NCBI GenBank assembly: GCA_002469605.1
Contig: DKMV01000284.1
Location: forward strand, 1-10,244
Direction: 5' to 3'
Length of the DNA: 10,244 nt
DNA from: Leclercia sp. UBA7405
Lineage (GTDB): Bacteria > Pseudomonadota > Gammaproteobacteria > Enterobacterales > Enterobacteriaceae
A model generated the notes under the pieces. It did no database searches. It had not been told where the DNA came from and worked only from the letters and a program-made list of their open reading frames with translations. The translations under genes and the position numbers were made by a program. Of the stretch, positions 7,555 to 10,244 are shown one piece after another; positions within the stretch are counted from its first letter, which is position 1; each line of letters begins with the position of its first letter.

Positions 7555-8430
7555 TTATTTCGCCTTTTGCAGCAGCCTGATTATCCCGGAAATGCCTTTG
7601 CTTAACACTTTATCCTGACGCATTACCGTCGCCAGCTGGCGATGCAGTACCGGCGTGAGCGATTGCACGCAAAGCCCCTGCCGATCTTCCGTCTGCTCGA
7701 CCGCCATGCGCGGCACTATGCTGTACCCCAGCCCGGCACGCACCATCCGTTTGATTGCCTCTATGCTGCCAAGCTGCATCACCGGCTCTGCCTGCAACCC
7801 CTGGGCCGCAAACCAGCCGTCAATCAGGGCCCGCGTACCGCTGCCTGATTCAAAGGCGATCAGCGGCAACGGATGCAGCGCCGCAGGCGTCGGCGGCTGA
7901 AGCGCCTGCCCGGCGGTGATATACACGAACTCCTCCTCCCGTACCGGCGTTACCTCCAGCCCGCGTCCGTTCACCGGTAAGGTTACCAGCCCCATATCAA
8001 GACGGTTCTCTTCAACCGCACGCACGATGTCCGGCGTATTGCCCGTAGTGACGCCCACCCGAAGAAGCGGATGCGCCTCACGCAGCTGCTGTAACAGCGG
8101 CGGCAGCAGATGAATACAGGCCGTTGCGCCGGTGCCAAGGGTGATAGTCCCGCTGACCTCATGGCTGTATTCATCCAGCGAATGCAGGGCATCCTCTACC
8201 ACCCGGGTAATGCGCTCCCCGTGTTCCAGCAACGCCGTGCCGGCTGCGGTAGCTTTAATTCCGCGTCCCGTCCGCTCTACCAGCCGCGTGCGCAAAAACT
8301 GTTCGAGCTGGCGGATCTGCAAACTGACGGCAGGCTGAGAGATCCCCAGCACATCTGCCGCCGCAGAGAAGCTGCGGCGCTGGATAACCAGCCGGAAGGT
8401 TGCCAGATGTGCCAGGTTGAGGGTGCTCAT
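7555..8430 (-). CDS. LysR-family transcriptional regulator
   Basis: The protein is 291 residues, a usual LysR length. The winged helix-turn-helix spans residues 4-62, with FSAAADVLGISQPAVSLQIR (21-40) as the helix-turn-helix core and QLEQFLRTRLVERTGRG as the following helix and wing. A linker helix (about 63-90) leads into the two-lobed effector domain (about 93-291, starting GTITLGTGATACIHLLP), of periplasmic-binding-protein type. It seems nearest the CysL/CbbR-like group by the look of its N terminus, but I cannot name an orthologue. It is divergent from the MFS gene across 97 bp containing a good LysR box, so control of the MFS gene and of itself is likely. A weak ribosome site (AAGAGA, about 9 nt upstream) precedes the ATG. 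The effector is unknown. In E. coli K-12 this gene is not found beside yfgG. Confidence 0.93.
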   Translation of the reverse strand: MSTLNLAHLATFRLVIQRRSFSAAADVLGISQPAVSLQIRQLEQFLRTRLVERTGRGIKATAAGTALLEHGERITRVVEDALHSLDEYSHEVSGTITLGTGATACIHLLPPLLQQLREAHPLLRVGVTTGNTPDIVRAVEENRLDMGLVTLPVNGRGLEVTPVREEEFVYITAGQALQPPTPAALHPLPLIAFESGSGTRALIDGWFAAQGLQAEPVMQLGSIEAIKRMVRAGLGYSIVPRMAVEQTEDRQGLCVQSLTPVLHRQLATVMRQDKVLSKGISGIIRLLQKAK

Positions 8431-8441
8431 GCAAAGTTTCT

Positions 8442-8458
8442 CTTATAGGGGTGATAAG
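8442..8458. promoter_or_regulatory. Candidate LysR-type operator (T-N11-A dyad)
   Basis: CTTAT (8442-8446) and ATAAG (8454-8458) are perfect inverted arms around a 7-bp centre. The inner TTAT-N7-ATAA has the 4-7-4 geometry and T-N11-A spacing of classic LysR boxes such as ATAC-N7-GTAT. It lies 12-28 bp before the regulator's ATG, in the region shared with the MFS gene. Autorepression plus activation of the MFS gene would be typical for the family; the link to this particular regulator is inferred from position. Confidence 0.6.
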
Positions 8459-8467
8459 GATGCGGGC

Positions 8468-8497
8468 CTGCCAGCACCTTACCGCGCGCGGTATCCT
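8468..8497 (+). promoter_or_regulatory. Weak candidate promoter for the MFS gene
   Basis: CTGCCA (8468-8473) and TATCCT (8492-8497) each match the -35 and -10 consensus in 4 of 6 positions, with an 18-bp spacer. A start near 8504 would put the LysR box centre (8450) at about -54. A poor promoter beside an activator box is what an activator-dependent gene would show. The match is weak enough to arise by chance. Confidence 0.25.
8480..8493. repeat. Perfect GC-rich palindrome upstream of the MFS gene
   Basis: TACCGCGCGCGGTA reads the same on both strands and lies 34 bp before the MFS ATG. The flanking bases do not extend it. It overlaps the spacer and -10 of the weak promoter candidate, so a protein bound here would block that promoter. 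It could be a second operator or chance in GC-rich sequence. Confidence 0.4.
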
Positions 8498-8527
8498 CAG
8501 GACAACTCCCTGATGGAATGAATAAAA

Positions 8528-9709
8528 ATGAATACACCCGCCCCGCCCCGCGCGCTGATATTTGCCGCAGGCTGCAATCAGCTGATCAACTGGGGGATCT
8601 CGTTTTATATGCCCGGCACCTTTGCGCGCGCCATCGCGATGGATACCGGCTGGTCATCGCCGCAGATCTACGGCGGGCTGACCCTCGCCATGCTGACGAT
8701 GGCGGCCGTTTCGCCTTTTGTCGCCCGCCTGCTGGCGCGCTTTGGCGGAAAGCGGGTGGTGATGGGCGGCACCCTGCTGATTGCCACAGGCTGCGCGGGC
8801 ATGGCCCAGACCGCTACTCTCACGGGCTGGTACGCCGCCTGGCTGCTTACCGGTATCGGGATGCGCCTGTCGCTGTACGATGCGCTGTTTGCCTCGCTGG
8901 TAAACCTCTACGGACAGCAGGCGCGGCGCACTATTTCAAAGGTGACGCTGGCCGGCGGCCTGGCCTCGGCTCTGTTCTGGCCGCTGGGAGATGCGCTGCT
9001 TAAGGTTATGAGCTGGCAAAATGCGCTGCTGATCTATGCGCTTTTTGGCCTGCTGAGCGCGTTTTTGATCCGCCAGCTTCCCCGGCGGCCGCTGCCGGTT
9101 GCGGTTACCCACAGCGCGCCGGAGACGGGCAGAGATCGCCGCAGTGGGTGGCTGTACGCGGCTTTTATCGCACTGATTACCTTTGTTTCTAACGGCACCT
9201 CCACCCATCTGCCGGAGTTTATCGCCAGCGCCGGGCTGCCGGTCGCCATCGGCATGCTGTGGGGGCTTGGACAAACCGGCGCGCGGCTCGCAGAAGTGGC
9301 CGCCGGCGCGCGCCTGACGCCGCTTCGGCTCACGCTGTTTACCGCCTTTGCCATGCCGCTCTGTTTTGTTATTGGCCTTGGCGGCACGACGCTTGCGGGA
9401 TGCGCGGCGGGCTTTGTACTGGGCTATGGGGCCGTCAACGGGCTGGTGACGATAGTCAAAGCGACGCTGCCGCTGGAGCTTTTTAGCGCCGAGAGCTACG
9501 CCAGGCGTACCGGCATGCTGCTGATCCCCGGCCAGCTGATGGCCGCCGCCTCGCCCTTTGCCTATGCCTGGCTGAATAAAACGCTGGGGGTGCGGGGAGC
9601 GCTGTGGGTGTCGTTAAGCCTGACGCTGGTGGTTGCCCTTCTGGCGACGCTGATTGTAAAGCATCGGGCATCGCAGCAGGCTCCGGGCATCCCTGCCCTT
9701 AGCGATTAA
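8528..9709 (+). CDS. Major facilitator superfamily transporter, substrate unknown
   Basis: The 393-residue protein has the 12-helix MFS layout: six segments in residues 8-182, a basic cytoplasmic loop at 184-207 (RQLPRRPLP to GRDRRSG), and six more in 208-378. Motif A is seen between helices 2 and 3 as ARLLARFGGKRVV (66-78). TGWSSPQIYGG (40-50) and GIGMRLSLYDALFASL (109-124) recall MFS carriers of the monocarboxylate/oxalate-like type; that resemblance is from memory and weak on substrate. R113 and D118 lie in the fourth segment and could face the substrate path. The start ATG has GGA 10 nt upstream. A second ATG at 8518 opens another frame and is not used. The gene is divergent from the LysR gene, which probably controls it, and its stop overlaps that of the convergent SDR gene. 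Import versus export cannot be decided. Confidence 0.9.
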   Translation: MNTPAPPRALIFAAGCNQLINWGISFYMPGTFARAIAMDTGWSSPQIYGGLTLAMLTMAAVSPFVARLLARFGGKRVVMGGTLLIATGCAGMAQTATLTGWYAAWLLTGIGMRLSLYDALFASLVNLYGQQARRTISKVTLAGGLASALFWPLGDALLKVMSWQNALLIYALFGLLSAFLIRQLPRRPLPVAVTHSAPETGRDRRSGWLYAAFIALITFVSNGTSTHLPEFIASAGLPVAIGMLWGLGQTGARLAEVAAGARLTPLRLTLFTAFAMPLCFVIGLGGTTLAGCAAGFVLGYGAVNGLVTIVKATLPLELFSAESYARRTGMLLIPGQLMAAASPFAYAWLNKTLGVRGALWVSLSLTLVVALLATLIVKHRASQQAPGIPALSD

Positions 9710-10244
9710 AGCACATACCCGCCGTCAATCGTCAGGCTTGCCCCGGTCATATAACCGGAGGCCTCCCCGGCAAGCCATACCGCCAGGGAGGCGATTTCGC
9801 CCGGCTCTCCCATGCGCCCCAGCGGGATATGCCGGGTAATTTCATCCGCCATGCCGGCGGTCATATCGGTCGCGACGGGTCCCGGCTGGATGTTATTGAT
9901 GGTGATACGCCGCGGGGCCAGATCCAGGGCAAGGTTTTGCACCATCGAGGCCACGGCCGCTTTACTCATCGCATAGACGCTGCTGCCCGCATGTCCGGTT
10001 CGCACCGCGGTATTACTGCCGATGGTGATCACGCGTCCCCCCTCAGCCATCGCTTTCACCGACGCCTGCACCGCAAGGAAAACGCCGCGCACGTTGACGG
10101 CCAGCGTGGCATCCAGATCCTCCAGCCGATAGGCCACAATAGTCCCGAGGCGAAGTACGCCCGCATTCACCACGGCCACATCCAGCCTGCCGTATTGCGC
10201 TAGCGTCTTCTCCACCGCCGCCTGAATCGCCTGTGCATCAGCGC
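9706..10244 (-). CDS. Short-chain dehydrogenase/reductase, C-terminal part
   Basis: About 178 residues of an SDR-family NAD(P)(H)-dependent oxidoreductase are visible. The frame runs off the window at its 5' end, so the N-terminal cofactor motif (TGxxxGIG) is not seen. An internal GTG at 10215 is not the true start, because ADAQAIQAAV continues upstream in frame. The VNAG motif is present (VAVVNAGVL). The full catalytic tetrad is there: Asn (codon 10093-10095, LAVNVRG), Ser (10015-10017, ITIGSNTA), Tyr (9973-9975) and Lys (9961-9963) in YAMSK. NNIQPGPVATDM and the ending LTIDGGYVL are standard for FabG-like classical SDRs. It also recalls E. coli BdcA (EGGRI-IGS and ITIN-QPGP stretches), so either label could apply. 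It overlaps the convergent MFS gene by 4 bp. The substrate is unknown. Confidence 0.92.
   Translation of the reverse strand, partial: ADAQAIQAAVEKTLAQYGRLDVAVVNAGVLRLGTIVAYRLEDLDATLAVNVRGVFLAVQASVKAMAEGGRVITIGSNTAVRTGHAGSSVYAMSKAAVASMVQNLALDLAPRRITINNIQPGPVATDMTAGMADEITRHIPLGRMGEPGEIASLAVWLAGEASGYMTGASLTIDGGYVL
9735..9776. repeat. Nested inverted repeats in the 3' end of the SDR gene
   Basis: GGCTTGCC (9735-9742) and GGCAAGCC (9769-9776) are perfect 8-bp arms. Inside them CCGGT (9743-9747) and ACCGG (9754-9758) form a second 5-bp hairpin with a 6-nt loop. It lies 26 bp past the MFS stop, within the SDR coding sequence. No T tract follows on either strand, so it is not a standard intrinsic terminator. 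It may shield the MFS transcript's 3' end, or reflect codon choice. Confidence 0.35.

Noticed and set aside
8518..9003. Open frame of 161 codons starting at an ATG 10 bp before the MFS start
   Set aside because: It overlaps the MFS gene in another frame, and its translation is Arg/Ala-rich with no membrane segments or known motif. The MFS frame has clear family motifs.
9829..10203. Open frame of 124 codons on the plus strand opposite the SDR gene
   Set aside because: It is antisense to the conserved SDR active-site region, and its His/Arg/Gly-rich translation has no recognisable family.

Overview
The window looks like chromosome of a moderately GC-rich member of the Enterobacteriaceae. From position 2 to 7535 it carries the E. 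coli-type order purM-purN-ppk-ppx, then pdeF (yfgF) on the opposite strand, then yfgG. The proteins are close to their E. coli counterparts as I remember them. The genus cannot be settled by eye.

Layout: (1) 2-927, the 3' end of purM and all of purN, joined by an ATGA overlap and closed by a compact intrinsic terminator (purine synthesis, GARS/AIR branch). (2) 928-4784, the polyphosphate operon ppk-ppx. It has a leader region with direct repeats resembling PhoB half-sites and a sigma70-like promoter, a 3-nt gap between the genes, and a long hairpin at the end. (3) 4754-7346, the membrane-bound c-di-GMP phosphodiesterase gene pdeF on the minus strand. A near-perfect FNR box lies at class II spacing from a good -10 element, in an AT-rich region shared with divergent yfgG. 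(4) 7347-7535, yfgG, a small DUF2633 membrane protein. (5) 7555-10244, a unit absent from this place in E. coli K-12: a LysR-type regulator (minus), a divergent MFS transporter (plus), and a short-chain dehydrogenase/reductase (minus) cut by the window edge. A dyad with exact LysR-box geometry sits between regulator and transporter.

How the parts may work together: Ppk makes polyphosphate and Ppx degrades it, and the possible PhoB sites would tie them to phosphate supply. PdeF lowers c-di-GMP, probably under anaerobic control. The LysR/MFS/SDR unit looks like a small metabolite-responsive transport-and-modification cassette inserted between yfgG and whatever follows; its substrate cannot be read from the sequence. 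No RNA genes, CRISPR arrays, insertion sequences, phage genes or attachment sites were seen. The best candidates for something not yet described are the LysR/MFS/SDR cassette and its operator region.
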